Source of the DNA: an uncultured Ruminococcus sp.
GTDB lineage: Bacteria; Bacillota_A; Clostridia; Oscillospirales; Acutalibacteraceae
Length of the DNA: 35,619 bases
Reading direction: 5' to 3'
NCBI GenBank assembly: GCA_902798605.1
Contig: CADBXH010000018.1
Coordinates: forward strand, 1-35,619
In this document: in pieces, positions 7,894-14,892 of the stretch
Layout of the letters: every line of letters begins with the position of its first letter
How positions within the stretch are numbered: the first letter of the stretch is position 1
The notes under the pieces: generated by a model
Database searches by the model: none
The model's input: the letters and a program-made list of their open reading frames with translations, nothing else
What the model was told of the DNA's origin: nothing
Made by a program: the position numbers and the translations under genes

Positions 7894-7982
7894 CCTAAAA
7901 AACGACACTATTTACTTTTTGGCACTTTGCACATTTATGGGGCGGCGGATCTGGTGGAAATTGCCAAAGCTAAGCGCAAATA

Positions 7983-8276
7983 TAAAGGCTCCCCTGACGT
8001 GCGTAAGCACTTTAGGGGAGCTGGCAGAGCGGCTTTAGACGCTCTGCCTGAGGGGTCGTCCCTGCCGTTAACGCCCCGTTATCCGTTACAACACCAAAAC
8101 TCGCACTTTTGGAAACGCAGACCCCTCCGTCAGCAGAGCTGACACCTTTTTCTGGCGAAAACGGCAACCTTAGCACGTCGGCAAACCTTTTGTCACTTCG
8201 TGACATTTCCCTTAAAAAGGGAATCGCCTTTTGGGCTTCGCCCATTTCCCCTGACAGGCAATGTCGTCAACTTAAG
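7983..8276. repeat. Compound palindromic element, long-arm variant (inverted relative to 31-276)
   Basis: The left half is a standard end with CTCCCCT..AGGGGAG outer hairpin and GGCAGAGCG..CGCTCTGCC inner hairpin. The inner stem is GAGGGGTC/GACCCCTC, a compensated change from the usual GAGGGGGC/GCCCCCTC. The right half carries GTCAGC-aga-GCTGAC and then the long arm ending CTTAAG, inverted with respect to 31-115. This arm has an extra ~39-base module: AAATGGGCGAAGCCCAAAAGG beside AAATGTCACGAAGTGACAAAAGG (minus-strand sense), the same frame with a different stem. Confidence 0.8.
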
Positions 8277-8304
8277 AAATAATCGCATACTTTTCCTTGC
8301 CATT

Positions 8305-8330
8305 GTAGGGGAGCACCCGCGTGTGCTCCC
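8305..8330. repeat. Short GTAGGGG-type hairpin (second repeat family)
   Basis: GTAGGGGAGCAC and GTGCTCCC form a hairpin that matches one arm of the second repeat family. It lies just downstream of the 17-codon ORF ending at 8339. Confidence 0.6.
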
Positions 8331-8338
8331 GAGGGCGT

Positions 8339-8392
8339 TCAATCATACTTTGCCGATATGAACTTCGGGTTTTCTATAAGTATTACCTTCAT
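8339..8392 (-). CDS. Very short ORF (17 codons), possible truncated small protein
   Basis: The ORF encodes MKVILIENPKFISAKYD. It has a perfect RBS (AGGAGGTAGCTT then ATG) and follows the 47-aa membrane ORF by 3 bases. The start resembles small basic MKVIxIKxPK proteins I recall from Clostridia, which run longer. The reading frame ends at the edge of a second-family repeat hairpin, so the 3' part may have been lost by insertion. Function unknown. Confidence 0.4.
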   Translation of the reverse strand: MKVILIENPKFISAKYD

Positions 8393-8395
8393 AAG

Positions 8396-8539
8396 CTACC
8401 TCCTGATACAACTTAAGCTGACTATTATTAGCGCGGCTGCCGCGACAACCAACACCCACTTCGGCGGCAACAGCGACGCTACAAGCAAACCCGCGCCAAA
8501 GAACACCGCGGACTTTACCTTTTGTTTGCGGCATCTCAT
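8396..8539 (-). CDS. Small one-helix membrane protein, 47 aa
   Basis: The ORF starts at ATG 8539 with a good RBS (GAGGGTGATGAT). The protein has a basic N-terminus MRCRKQKVKS, a hydrophobic stretch of about 30 residues interrupted by LLPPKW (so one or two short helices), and a basic end SCIRR. It is too short for routine gene calling but has the hallmarks of a real small membrane protein: RBS, positive-inside ends and a following ORF in tandem. A longer frame over the same bases (8343-8534) has no RBS and no recognisable features. Function unknown. Confidence 0.55.
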   Translation of the reverse strand: MRCRKQKVKSAVFFGAGLLVASLLPPKWVLVVAAAALIIVSLSCIRR

Positions 8540-8583
8540 ATCATCACCCTCTACCATAATACACGGCATTCGGGTTTGTGTGC

Positions 8584-8610
8584 TTGAATTTTTTGCCGAT
8601 TTATTATAAT
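8584..8610 (+). promoter_or_regulatory. Putative promoter of the pseudouridine synthase gene
   Basis: TTGAAT (8584-8589), a short 15-base spacer, and TATAAT (8605-8610), 17 bases before ATG 8628. The -10 is consensus; the spacing is suboptimal. Confidence 0.5.
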
Positions 8611-8627
8611 ATAGAAGCGGTGATCAT

Positions 8628-9575
8628 ATGAGAACGCTTGAAATCAAGAAAAATGACTCTAACCAGCGGCTGGACAAGTTTATGCAAAAGCATTTTAAGA
8701 CTATGCCCAAGTCGATGATGTATATGTATATCCGCAAAAAGTGCGTCAAGCTCAACGGCAAAAGGTGCAAGGGCGACGAGCAGCTAAAAGAGGGCGATGT
8801 GCTGACACTTTACATCAAGGACGAGTTTTTTGAAGGCGCGGAGGAAAAGCATTACGAGTTTTTAAAGGCGCCGAAAAAGCTCGACATCGTCTATGAGGAC
8901 GAGAATATTTTGCTGCTCGACAAAAAGCCGGGCGTGATAGTCCACCCCGACAAAAATTATCACTTTGACTCGCTTATAAGCCGCGTCCTGCACTACCTCT
9001 ATGACAAGGGCGAGTACGACCCCGAGCAGGAGCAGGCGTTTTGCCCCGCGCTTGTCAACAGGATCGACCGCAACACGGGCGGTATAGTTATCGCCGCCAA
9101 AAACGCCGAGAGCCTGCGGATATTAAACCAAAAGATGAAGACCCGCGAGCTCGAAAAATTCTATCTCTGTCTACTGTACGGCAGGCCGAAAAAGGACGAG
9201 GACATCCTGACGGGCTACATCACAAAAAATGAGAGCAAAAACAAGGTGACTGTCCACTCAAAACCCGTTGACGGCGGCAAGGAGATAAAAACGAAGTATA
9301 AGATACTGCGCTTTGACGGCAAATACAGCCTCGCCGAGGTCGAGCTGCTGACCGGCAGGACGCACCAGATAAGGGCGCATATGGCGTACATCGGTCATCC
9401 CTTGGTCGGCGACAGCAAATATGCCAAAAACAAAAAAGCACCCGATAGTTTTAAATATCAGGCGCTTTACAGCTATAAATTAAGATTTGATTTCACCACC
9501 GACGCAGGAGTTTTAAATTACCTGAACGGAAAAGAGTTCAAGGTCAAAAACGTTCCGTTCGCAAAAAACTTTTAA
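8628..9575 (+). CDS. RluA-family RNA pseudouridine synthase
   Basis: This enzyme isomerises specific uridines to pseudouridine in rRNA (RluC/RluD group) or tRNA; the exact target cannot be read from sequence. The 315-aa protein has an N-terminal S4-like RNA-binding domain (NQRLDKFMQKHFKTMPKSMM ... VKLNGKR, 12-60). The catalytic domain has the RluA motif LVNRIDRNTGGIVIAAKN with the catalytic Asp in RIDRNTG (about residue 147), followed by GRTHQIRAHMAYIGHPLVGD. The ATG at 8628 follows AGCGGTGATCAT. It is divergent from the small membrane ORF and followed by a repeat element that probably also ends the transcript. Confidence 0.93.
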   Translation: MRTLEIKKNDSNQRLDKFMQKHFKTMPKSMMYMYIRKKCVKLNGKRCKGDEQLKEGDVLTLYIKDEFFEGAEEKHYEFLKAPKKLDIVYEDENILLLDKKPGVIVHPDKNYHFDSLISRVLHYLYDKGEYDPEQEQAFCPALVNRIDRNTGGIVIAAKNAESLRILNQKMKTRELEKFYLCLLYGRPKKDEDILTGYITKNESKNKVTVHSKPVDGGKEIKTKYKILRFDGKYSLAEVELLTGRTHQIRAHMAYIGHPLVGDSKYAKNKKAPDSFKYQALYSYKLRFDFTTDAGVLNYLNGKEFKVKNVPFAKNF

Positions 9576-9580
9576 TACTA

Positions 9581-10165
9581 TTTAAAGCCTCCCCCAACAC
9601 TTGTTTTGGGGGAGGTGTCACGAAGTGACGGAGGGGGCTGCGCTTCCTCCTGTACGAGTTTTCGGTGATAACTAAAACCTCTCAATGATTGACTCATTTA
9701 CAACCGAATTATTACCCATTGCTTTTATAAATTCATCAATATAAATACATACCGCTTCAAATTGATGGTTGATTTCTCCGTTTGTAAATCTCAAAACGGA
9801 AATACCATAGTCATTGATTGTTTTTGTTCTTTCTATATCTTTAAATCTTCCCAACTCATTATAATGCTGTGAGCCGTCAATTTCTATCGCCAGCTTTATC
9901 TCTGCACAATAAAAATCAAGAATATACTTTCCAATTACCTTTTGTCTTACAAATTTTTTCGGATAACCACGCAGAAAATCATACCACAAATGGTTTTCTT
10001 CCTTTGTAGCTTCTTTACGTAGTTTTCTTGCATTATATATTAATTCAAAGTTATACTTTTTCTTCATAATCTTTCAAAACGTGGCGGTTACGGAAAGAAA
10101 CCCCCTCCGTCACCGCCAACAAGTTGTCGGTGCCACCTCCCCCGTAACAAGTGACGGGGGAGGCT
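9581..10165. mobile_element. Palindromic element carrying a DUF559 nuclease gene in its loop
   Basis: The left end is TTTAAAGCCTCCCCC..GGGGGAGG, a GTCAC-gaa-GTGAC hairpin, GAGGGGGCTGCGCTTCC and ACGAGTTTTC. The right end is AAAACGTGGCGG, CCCCCTCC, a CACCGCCAAC-aa-GTTGTCGGTG hairpin and CCTCCCCC..GGGGGAGGCT. These are the two halves of the window's main repeat in correct relative orientation. The nuclease gene and only a few flanking bases replace ~20 bases of the usual centre, which runs GTTTTCC...CTCGCGCTATCGGAAGCGCAG in other copies. So the gene sits inside the element. Confidence 0.75.
9672..10067 (-). CDS. DUF559 (Vsr-like, PD-(D/E)XK-fold) endonuclease-type protein
   Basis: The 131-aa protein matches the DUF559 family, related to very-short-patch-repair endonucleases. 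It starts NARKLRKEATKEENHLWYDF. The fold core has FVRQKVIGKYILDFYCAEIK, then LAIEIDGSQHYN, giving the Asp (DFYC) and E-x-D (IEIDG) acidic residues expected of the nuclease site, and ends with GISVLRFTNGEI. Codon choice is far more A/T-rich than in neighbours, suggesting separate origin. The ATG at 10067 is preceded only by a weak GAAAG. It is the sole gene in the loop of a palindromic element. The biochemical role is unproven; mismatch nicking, defence or homing-like mobility are possible. Confidence 0.85.
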   Translation of the reverse strand: MKKKYNFELIYNARKLRKEATKEENHLWYDFLRGYPKKFVRQKVIGKYILDFYCAEIKLAIEIDGSQHYNELGRFKDIERTKTINDYGISVLRFTNGEINHQFEAVCIYIDEFIKAMGNNSVVNESIIERF

Positions 10166-10182
10166 GAATATTTTTCAAGCTT

Positions 10183-11013
10183 TTACTTTAAACACAAGAA
10201 CGCGCACATCGTGCCGCGATGTCCCTTTGTCGCGCGGTGGCTCCAGAGGAGGTCGCTGTTGCAGTTGGTGCAAACGTCGCTGACGGTGATGTTATCGCTA
10301 TTTACTCCTGCCGCGACGAGTATCTGACGGTTTGTTTCCAACAGATCTATCATATACTTTCCGCCGTCCTTGGGAAAGATGAACTTGCTGTTTTCCAAGC
10401 CCTCGAGCGCGTAAAAGTTATCGGCGCAGGGCTTGTCGACCTCGTAACAGCAGACCGATATCGCGGGTCCGACCGCCGCCTTTATGTCCTTGGGGTCGGT
10501 GCCGTAGAGTTCGGTCATTTTTTTTACGACCTTCTCCCCTATCCTGCCGACGGTTCCGCGCCAGCCCGCGTGAGCCAGCCCGATCGCCTTTGTCTTTGTA
10601 TCTACAAAAAACAGCGGCGTGCAGTCGGCGTAGTAGGTCACGAGCGTAACGCCGGGCTCGTTGGTGATGAGCGCGTCAACGCTCTCCAAATCGCGCGGCT
10701 TGTATATGCCCACTCCCCTGTCGGCCTTGGTGACGGCGCGTACAAAGGTGTGGTGATCCTGAGCGGACGCGGTCAGGCTCTCAAAATCAAAGCCCGCGCT
10801 TTGGCAGAGTCTTTTGTAATTCTCGGTCACAGCATCGGGATCGTCGCCGCGGTTGAACGCGAGGTTCATTGAGGTGAATTCTCCCTTTGACACTCCGCCG
10901 AGACGGGTGGAAAACGCGTGATTGATGAATTTTATTTCTGATAAAGAATTATAGCTCAAATACGGAACCGACTCCGCATTGTTTAGCTTCATCACTTTTG
11001 AATTAAAAACCAA
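10183..11013 (-). CDS. pgeF: Peptidoglycan editing factor PgeF / YfiH-type multicopper-oxidase-fold protein
   Basis: Members of this family (YfiH, YlmD, human LACC1) have a purine nucleoside phosphorylase/oxidase-type fold, and E. coli YfiH/PgeF removes misincorporated amino acids from peptidoglycan precursors. The 276-aa protein shows the zinc-site motifs: YYADCTPLFF, GLAHAGWRGT (His), SVCCYEVD (Cys) and SHRATKGHRG (His near the end). I keep the TTG start at 11013 because GGAGG lies 6 bases upstream; the first ATG (10992) has no RBS. It is divergent from the 68-aa gene. No neighbour hints at a special role. Confidence 0.88.
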   Translation of the reverse strand: MVFNSKVMKLNNAESVPYLSYNSLSEIKFINHAFSTRLGGVSKGEFTSMNLAFNRGDDPDAVTENYKRLCQSAGFDFESLTASAQDHHTFVRAVTKADRGVGIYKPRDLESVDALITNEPGVTLVTYYADCTPLFFVDTKTKAIGLAHAGWRGTVGRIGEKVVKKMTELYGTDPKDIKAAVGPAISVCCYEVDKPCADNFYALEGLENSKFIFPKDGGKYMIDLLETNRQILVAAGVNSDNITVSDVCTNCNSDLLWSHRATKGHRGTMCAFLCLK

Positions 11014-11032
11014 TTTTAGCCTCCGATAATAC

Positions 11033-11061
11033 TTGAAAGATCATTACAACTCTGCTATAAT
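11033..11061 (+). promoter_or_regulatory. Extended -10 promoter of the 68-aa cysteine protein gene
   Basis: TTGAAA (11033-11038), 17-base spacer, TATAAT (11056-11061) with upstream TG (extended -10). It sits 20 bases before ATG 11081. Confidence 0.8.
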
Positions 11062-11080
11062 ACTAACAGAAGGTGATTAT

Positions 11081-11287
11081 ATGAAAAACAAACTGTTCGG
11101 CAAAAACATTGTTCCCGACTGCTCATATTGCGACAACTCGATTTTTGAAAACGGAATCATCGCGTGCAAAAAGTCGAAGCACATTGAGAACAACAAGTGC
11201 AGGGCGTTCAACTACAACCCGCTTTTGAGAGTGCCGAGAAAGGTATCGCTCTACGGCAACTACACTGCCGAGGATTTTAAATTATAA
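11081..11287 (+). CDS. Conserved-looking 68-aa protein with four cysteines
   Basis: ATG 11081 has a clear RBS (GAAGGTGATTAT). An in-frame TTG at 11033 is really the promoter -35, so the longer reading is rejected. The protein has C14, C17, C29 and C40 (CSYC ... C ... C spacing 2-11-10), suggestive of a small zinc or iron-sulfur site, then a basic and aromatic tail (RVPRKVSLYGNYTAEDFKL). I do not recognise a named family. It is monocistronic, with its own promoter and a downstream terminator region that has been split by an insertion. Confidence 0.75.
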   Translation: MKNKLFGKNIVPDCSYCDNSIFENGIIACKKSKHIENNKCRAFNYNPLLRVPRKVSLYGNYTAEDFKL

Positions 11288-11306
11288 GTCAAATCAATAC
11301 ATAAAC

Positions 11307-11426
11307 CAAAACGCTGTATCGCGGGGTCGCCCCCGCAGGCAATCCGCCTATTTAAAAGTCATTCTTTTGCTTAAGTTTGATTAACGGCGGGTCAAAAGTT
11401 TTCATATAATTCAAAACGCTGTATCG
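11307..11426. repeat. 15-bp direct repeats flanking an insertion in a terminator region
   Basis: CAAAACGCTGTATCG occurs at 11307-11321 and again at 11412-11426. The second copy is the left arm of the terminator at 11413-11446, so the first looks like an orphan left arm. About 90 bases lie between them, including a GCGGGG-tcg-CCCCCGC hairpin. Confidence 0.65.
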
Positions 11427-11539
11427 TATGATATAGCGTTTTTTATTTTACAAACGTTTTATTATCAAACGAAGAAAAAACGGGCGGACACATAGGTCCG
11501 CCCCCTACGAAATATTCAAAACTTTTGACCCGCCGTTAA
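11381..11539. repeat. Perfect 22-bp inverted repeat enclosing a terminator and a second-family half repeat
   Basis: The arm at 11381-11402 (starts TTAACGGCGGGTCAAAAG) is the exact reverse complement of 11518-11539. Inside lie the terminator at 11413-11446 and a GGGCGGAC..GTCCGCCC hairpin ending CCCTAC (11482-11508). No ORF is inside. The rest of the intergenic stretch to 11625 holds GCAACGT-c-ACGTTGC and GTCGC-cgcc-GCGAC hairpins. Confidence 0.75.
11413..11446 (+). terminator. Rho-independent terminator (near-symmetric)
   Basis: AACGCTGTATC and GATATAGCGTT form an 11-bp stem with one G-T pair and a GTAT loop, followed by TTTTTATTTT. A preceding A-run would allow function on the other strand as well. 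Confidence 0.75.
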
Positions 11540-11625
11540 CGGAAGTTTACGTACAATAAAACCTTTCCAAAGGCGGACCGGATGCAACGTCACGTTGCCG
11601 GATTTGCGGTGTCGCCGCCGCGACC

Positions 11626-12098
11626 TTAGCCCATCTGGAAATCCAAAATGTAGCTTTCTATCGCGATCTGGACGACTTCCTTTGCCTTTTCGGCGCCGCT
11701 GATCGACTTGATCTCGGTCTCCTTGCCCTTTTCGAGCATCTTATAAACCTGGAAGAAGTGGCGGATCTCGTCACGGCGATGATCTTCTCGTCGTTTTTAT
11801 TGTCGTCGATCATCCTGAGCACGCCGATGGGCTTGCACTCAACCAAAGTCATAGGCAGGATAGTCTCGGAGCAGAGAACAAGAACGTCGATCGGGTCGCC
11901 GTCTTTTGCGTATGTACGCGGAATAAAGCCGTAGTTTGCGGGATAGTGTGTAGAGGTGAACAAAACTCTGTCGAGCTTGAGCATACCTGTCTCTTTATCC
12001 ATCTCGTACTTATTTTTTCCGCCCTTGGGTATCTCGATAACAGCGTGGAATCTCTCCGCGGTAACTCTCTTCGGGTTGATGTCATGCCAAATATTCAT
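11626..12098 (-). pseudogene. ppa: Family I inorganic pyrophosphatase, frameshifted with internal deletion
   Basis: Residues 1-109 are a good family I pyrophosphatase, which hydrolyses PPi to phosphate in the cytosol: ERFHAVIEIPKGGKNKYE, YPANYGFIPRTYA, DGDPIDVLVL and KPIGVLRMIDD. After IIAV (codon 109, near 11772) the frame becomes nonsense. Shifting frame near 11770 restores the family C-terminus, starting DEIRHFFQVYKMLEKG and ending ESYILDFQMG at a TAA at 11626. Normal proteins have ~25 more residues between these points, so roughly 70-80 bases (3n+1) are missing. The ATG at 12098 has a strong RBS and promoter. Either the gene is newly broken or the assembly lost a segment. As written no intact enzyme is made. 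Confidence 0.85.
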
Positions 12099-12163
12099 AA
12101 ATGCGTGCCTCCTTTTTTTTAGTTAAATTCGCCTTTGGCGAGTGGTGTATTCCTCTTATATCA

Positions 12164-12192
12164 ATTATAAATAATAAACCGTATTATGTCAA
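12164..12192 (-). promoter_or_regulatory. Strong sigma-A promoter of the pyrophosphatase gene
   Basis: Minus strand TTGACA (12192-12187), 17-base spacer, TATAAT (12169-12164): full consensus. A small hairpin (TCGCC-aaa-GGCGA) lies in the leader. A consensus promoter with AAGGAGG RBS on a broken gene argues that any lesion is recent or artefactual. Confidence 0.85.
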
Positions 12193-12196
12193 TGAT

Positions 12197-14812
12197 TTAT
12201 TTCTTTATATTCTCGATAATTACCTTGATTATCTGTATCAAAATCGTCGGAGCTATCGCAAGCGCGAAAATAATGCCAACCTGAACCGCGGTGATGTCCG
12301 CAACGCAGAACAGTCCATGTAATCCGGGTACGAAAATAACGAGAGAGAGCAGCAGCACTCCGAGCACGAACGCGCCGACGCTCGCCATATTCGAGCCGAA
12401 GCCGAGTTTGAAGATCGAGCTCCTTGAACGGCAGTTAAAGCCGTGGAACAGCCTTGCAAGGGTAAGGGTAGCGAACGCCATTGTGCCGGCGACCGCAGGG
12501 CTGACGGACAAACCGCAGTAAAACGCGGTGATGACCGAAACCGAGATCAGCGCGCCGAGCCCGAACATCAGTGGCGAGAACTGCTTTGTGAGTATTCCCT
12601 TGTTGGGGTCGCGCGGCTTTTGCGAGAGCAGTCCGTCCTCGGGCGGCTCCATACCGATGGCGATCGCGGGGAGCGAGTCGGTCAACAGATTGATAAACAG
12701 CAGGTGTACCGCCTCAAACGGCTGCGGAAGCGCAAAGACCGAACAGAAAAGCACGGTGATTATCGCCGCCATATTGCCCGAGAGCAGGAACAAGATTGCG
12801 TTGCTGATGTTGCGGTAAACATTACGTCCGTTGGCTACCGCCTTGATAATGGTTGCAAAGTTGTCGTCCTGCAAAATCATCGACGCGGCGTCCTTTGAGA
12901 CCTCGGTGCCGGTGATGCCCATAGCTACGCCGATGTCCGCCTTCTTGAGCGCGGGAGCGTCGTTTACGCCGTCGCCGGTCATAGAGACGATGTTGCCCTT
13001 TTTCTGCCACGCCTCAACTATTCTTATCTTGTTTTCGGGAGAAACGCGCGCGTAAACAGATATTTTTTCGATTTTCTCGTCGAGCTCGTCGTCAGTCATA
13101 GCGTCAAGCTCCAAGCCCGTAACGGCAAGGTCGCCGTCGTTCATAATGCCGATCTGCTTTGCTATTGCCGAAGCGGTTATCTTGTGGTCGCCCGTTATCA
13201 TAATAGGCTTGATTCCCGCGCGTATTGCGTCGGCGACAGCCTTCTTGCTCTCCTTGCGGGGAGGGTCGATCATCGAAACCAAGCCGAGGAAGGTGTAGCC
13301 GTATTCGGTCTCCTCGGTGAGCTCCTCATCGCTCTCCTTATAGGCGAAGGTCAGGACGCGCAAGCCCTGATTTGAGTATTTATTATTCTGTTCGAGAATA
13401 ATTTTCTTATCCTCAGCGGTGATCGGGCGAACCTTGTCAATCTCCGCAATCTTAACGCAGCGTTCTAGGCTAGAGTCGTTCGCGCCCTTTGTGAGGACGT
13501 GCGGAACGCCGTGGATAGTGTACTTTGAGCTCATCATCTTGCGGTCGGAGTCAAACGGGACCTCTTCCTCGCGGTCGAGCGTGTCGCGGATCAACTCTTC
13601 ATTGATGCCGATATTGCGCGAGGTCTCGATCAGCGCGTACTCGGTGGGGTCGCCGATGCCCTTACCGTCAACGATGCTCGAGTCGTTGTTGAGCACCATA
13701 TCGTAGATCAGCATACGGTGGCAGGGATATTTCATATCAAGCTCTTCCTCGCGGATGCTCTCGCCGCCGATGAAGATCTTTTGAACGGTCATTTTATTCT
13801 GGGTGAGGGTACCCGTTTTATCGGAGCAGATGACCGACACACAGCCGAGACTTTCGACCGCCTTTAAGTCCTTGATAATGGCGTTTTCCTTTGCCATTTT
13901 CTCGGTACCCAACGTCTGGACTATCGTGACGATCGAGCCGAGCGCCTCGGGGATAGCGGCAACAGCGAGCGCCACGGCGTACATAAGCGAGTGGATTATG
14001 GTGTCAAACGCCCAGTTCCAGCCGCTCTGAGCCATTGAGAGCACGAACACCACAGCGCAGATTATCATAATGATTATCGCGAGCACGCTCGAGAACTTGT
14101 CGAGGCTCTGCTGAAGCGGAGTCTTTTTCTCCTTTGCGGAGTTCATAAGGTCAGCGATCTTGCCGATCTCGGTGTTCATTCCCGTGCCCGTCACGAGCAC
14201 CAGCGCCCTGCCGTAGGTAACAAGGCTGCCCGAATAGACCATATTGGCGCGATCTGCGAGCGGAACTTCTTTGTCGATTATATCGTCGATCTTATCTACA
14301 TTAGTCGATTCGCCCGTTAATGAGCTCTCGTTGACCTGCAGGGAGTAGTTGTGGATTATCCTGCCATCGGCAACTACAAGGTCGCCTGCCTCAAGCACTA
14401 TGATGTCGCCCTCGACGACGTTTTTTGAATCGATCTCTATCTTTGTGCCGTCGCGGATGACCTTCGCGCTCGGCGAGGAGAGGGATTTAAGGCTTTCGAG
14501 CGATTTTTCCGCCTTTACGTGCTGGACTGTGCCGAGTATCGCGTTGAGGATTATGACCGCGAAGATAACTATAGTGCTCTCGATATTGCCCGAGAACATT
14601 GAGATTATCGCCGCGATTATCAAAATGATAACAAGCAGGTCGGCAAACTGGCTTAAAAAGACCTGCAGCACAGACTTCTTTTTGCCCTCCGCAAGCTTGT
14701 TTTCGCCGTTTTGTTCAAGCAGCTCCTTTGCCTTTTCGGAGCTGAGGCCGTCGGTCGTCACATCAAAGTGCGCCAAAGCCTCTTTAGCTGATTTTTGATA
14801 CCAATTGTTCAT
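12197..14812 (-). CDS. P-type calcium-transporting ATPase (P2 class)
   Basis: The membrane pump exports or sequesters cations, probably Ca2+, using ATP. I place the start at ATG 14812, preceded by AGAGGAACCGTT; upstream in-frame codons lack an RBS. The 871-aa protein has the cation-ATPase N-terminal segment (YQKSAKEALAHFDV), the actuator motif SLTGES, and an ion-site helix with AVALAVAAIPEALGSIVTIV. The phosphorylation site is CSDKTGTLTQNK, the nucleotide site KGAND, and the hinge motifs are MITGDH and MTGDGVNDAPALKKADIG. The C-terminal four-helix region has NLLTDSLPAIAIGMEPPE. PEALGS in place of the usual PEGLP at the calcium site is a minor variation. It lies downstream of rsmA and a small membrane protein, separated by a solo repeat hairpin. 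Confidence 0.94.
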   Translation of the reverse strand: MNNWYQKSAKEALAHFDVTTDGLSSEKAKELLEQNGENKLAEGKKKSVLQVFLSQFADLLVIILIIAAIISMFSGNIESTIVIFAVIILNAILGTVQHVKAEKSLESLKSLSSPSAKVIRDGTKIEIDSKNVVEGDIIVLEAGDLVVADGRIIHNYSLQVNESSLTGESTNVDKIDDIIDKEVPLADRANMVYSGSLVTYGRALVLVTGTGMNTEIGKIADLMNSAKEKKTPLQQSLDKFSSVLAIIIMIICAVVFVLSMAQSGWNWAFDTIIHSLMYAVALAVAAIPEALGSIVTIVQTLGTEKMAKENAIIKDLKAVESLGCVSVICSDKTGTLTQNKMTVQKIFIGGESIREEELDMKYPCHRMLIYDMVLNNDSSIVDGKGIGDPTEYALIETSRNIGINEELIRDTLDREEEVPFDSDRKMMSSKYTIHGVPHVLTKGANDSSLERCVKIAEIDKVRPITAEDKKIILEQNNKYSNQGLRVLTFAYKESDEELTEETEYGYTFLGLVSMIDPPRKESKKAVADAIRAGIKPIMITGDHKITASAIAKQIGIMNDGDLAVTGLELDAMTDDELDEKIEKISVYARVSPENKIRIVEAWQKKGNIVSMTGDGVNDAPALKKADIGVAMGITGTEVSKDAASMILQDDNFATIIKAVANGRNVYRNISNAILFLLSGNMAAIITVLFCSVFALPQPFEAVHLLFINLLTDSLPAIAIGMEPPEDGLLSQKPRDPNKGILTKQFSPLMFGLGALISVSVITAFYCGLSVSPAVAGTMAFATLTLARLFHGFNCRSRSSIFKLGFGSNMASVGAFVLGVLLLSLVIFVPGLHGLFCVADITAVQVGIIFALAIAPTILIQIIKVIIENIKK

Positions 14813-14850
14813 AACGGTTCCTCTCATAGCTAAATAATAGTGTTTTATAT

Positions 14851-14884
14851 CCTCCCCCAACACTTGTTTTGGGGGGAGCCTTTA
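14851..14884. repeat. Solo outer hairpin of the palindromic element
   Basis: CCTCCCCCAACACTTGTTTT followed by GGGGGGAG and CCTTTAA is a single outer hairpin without the rest of the element. It separates the small membrane protein gene from the P-type ATPase gene on the minus strand and could attenuate read-through. Confidence 0.75.
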
Positions 14885-14892
14885 ACTTGGAC

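Noticed and set aside
9581..10165. Target-site duplication around the nuclease-bearing element
   Set aside because: Short shared bases (aata/TTTAAA) are within the repeat's own palindromic ends and are too short and A/T-rich to count.
11033..11080. TTG start extending the 68-aa protein
   Set aside because: The TTG is the -35 (TTGAAA) of an extended -10 promoter; transcription would begin downstream of it.
14851..14884. Solo hairpin as a dedicated rho-independent terminator
   Set aside because: There is no T-run after the stem on either strand; it matches the repeat family's outer hairpin, so termination would be incidental.
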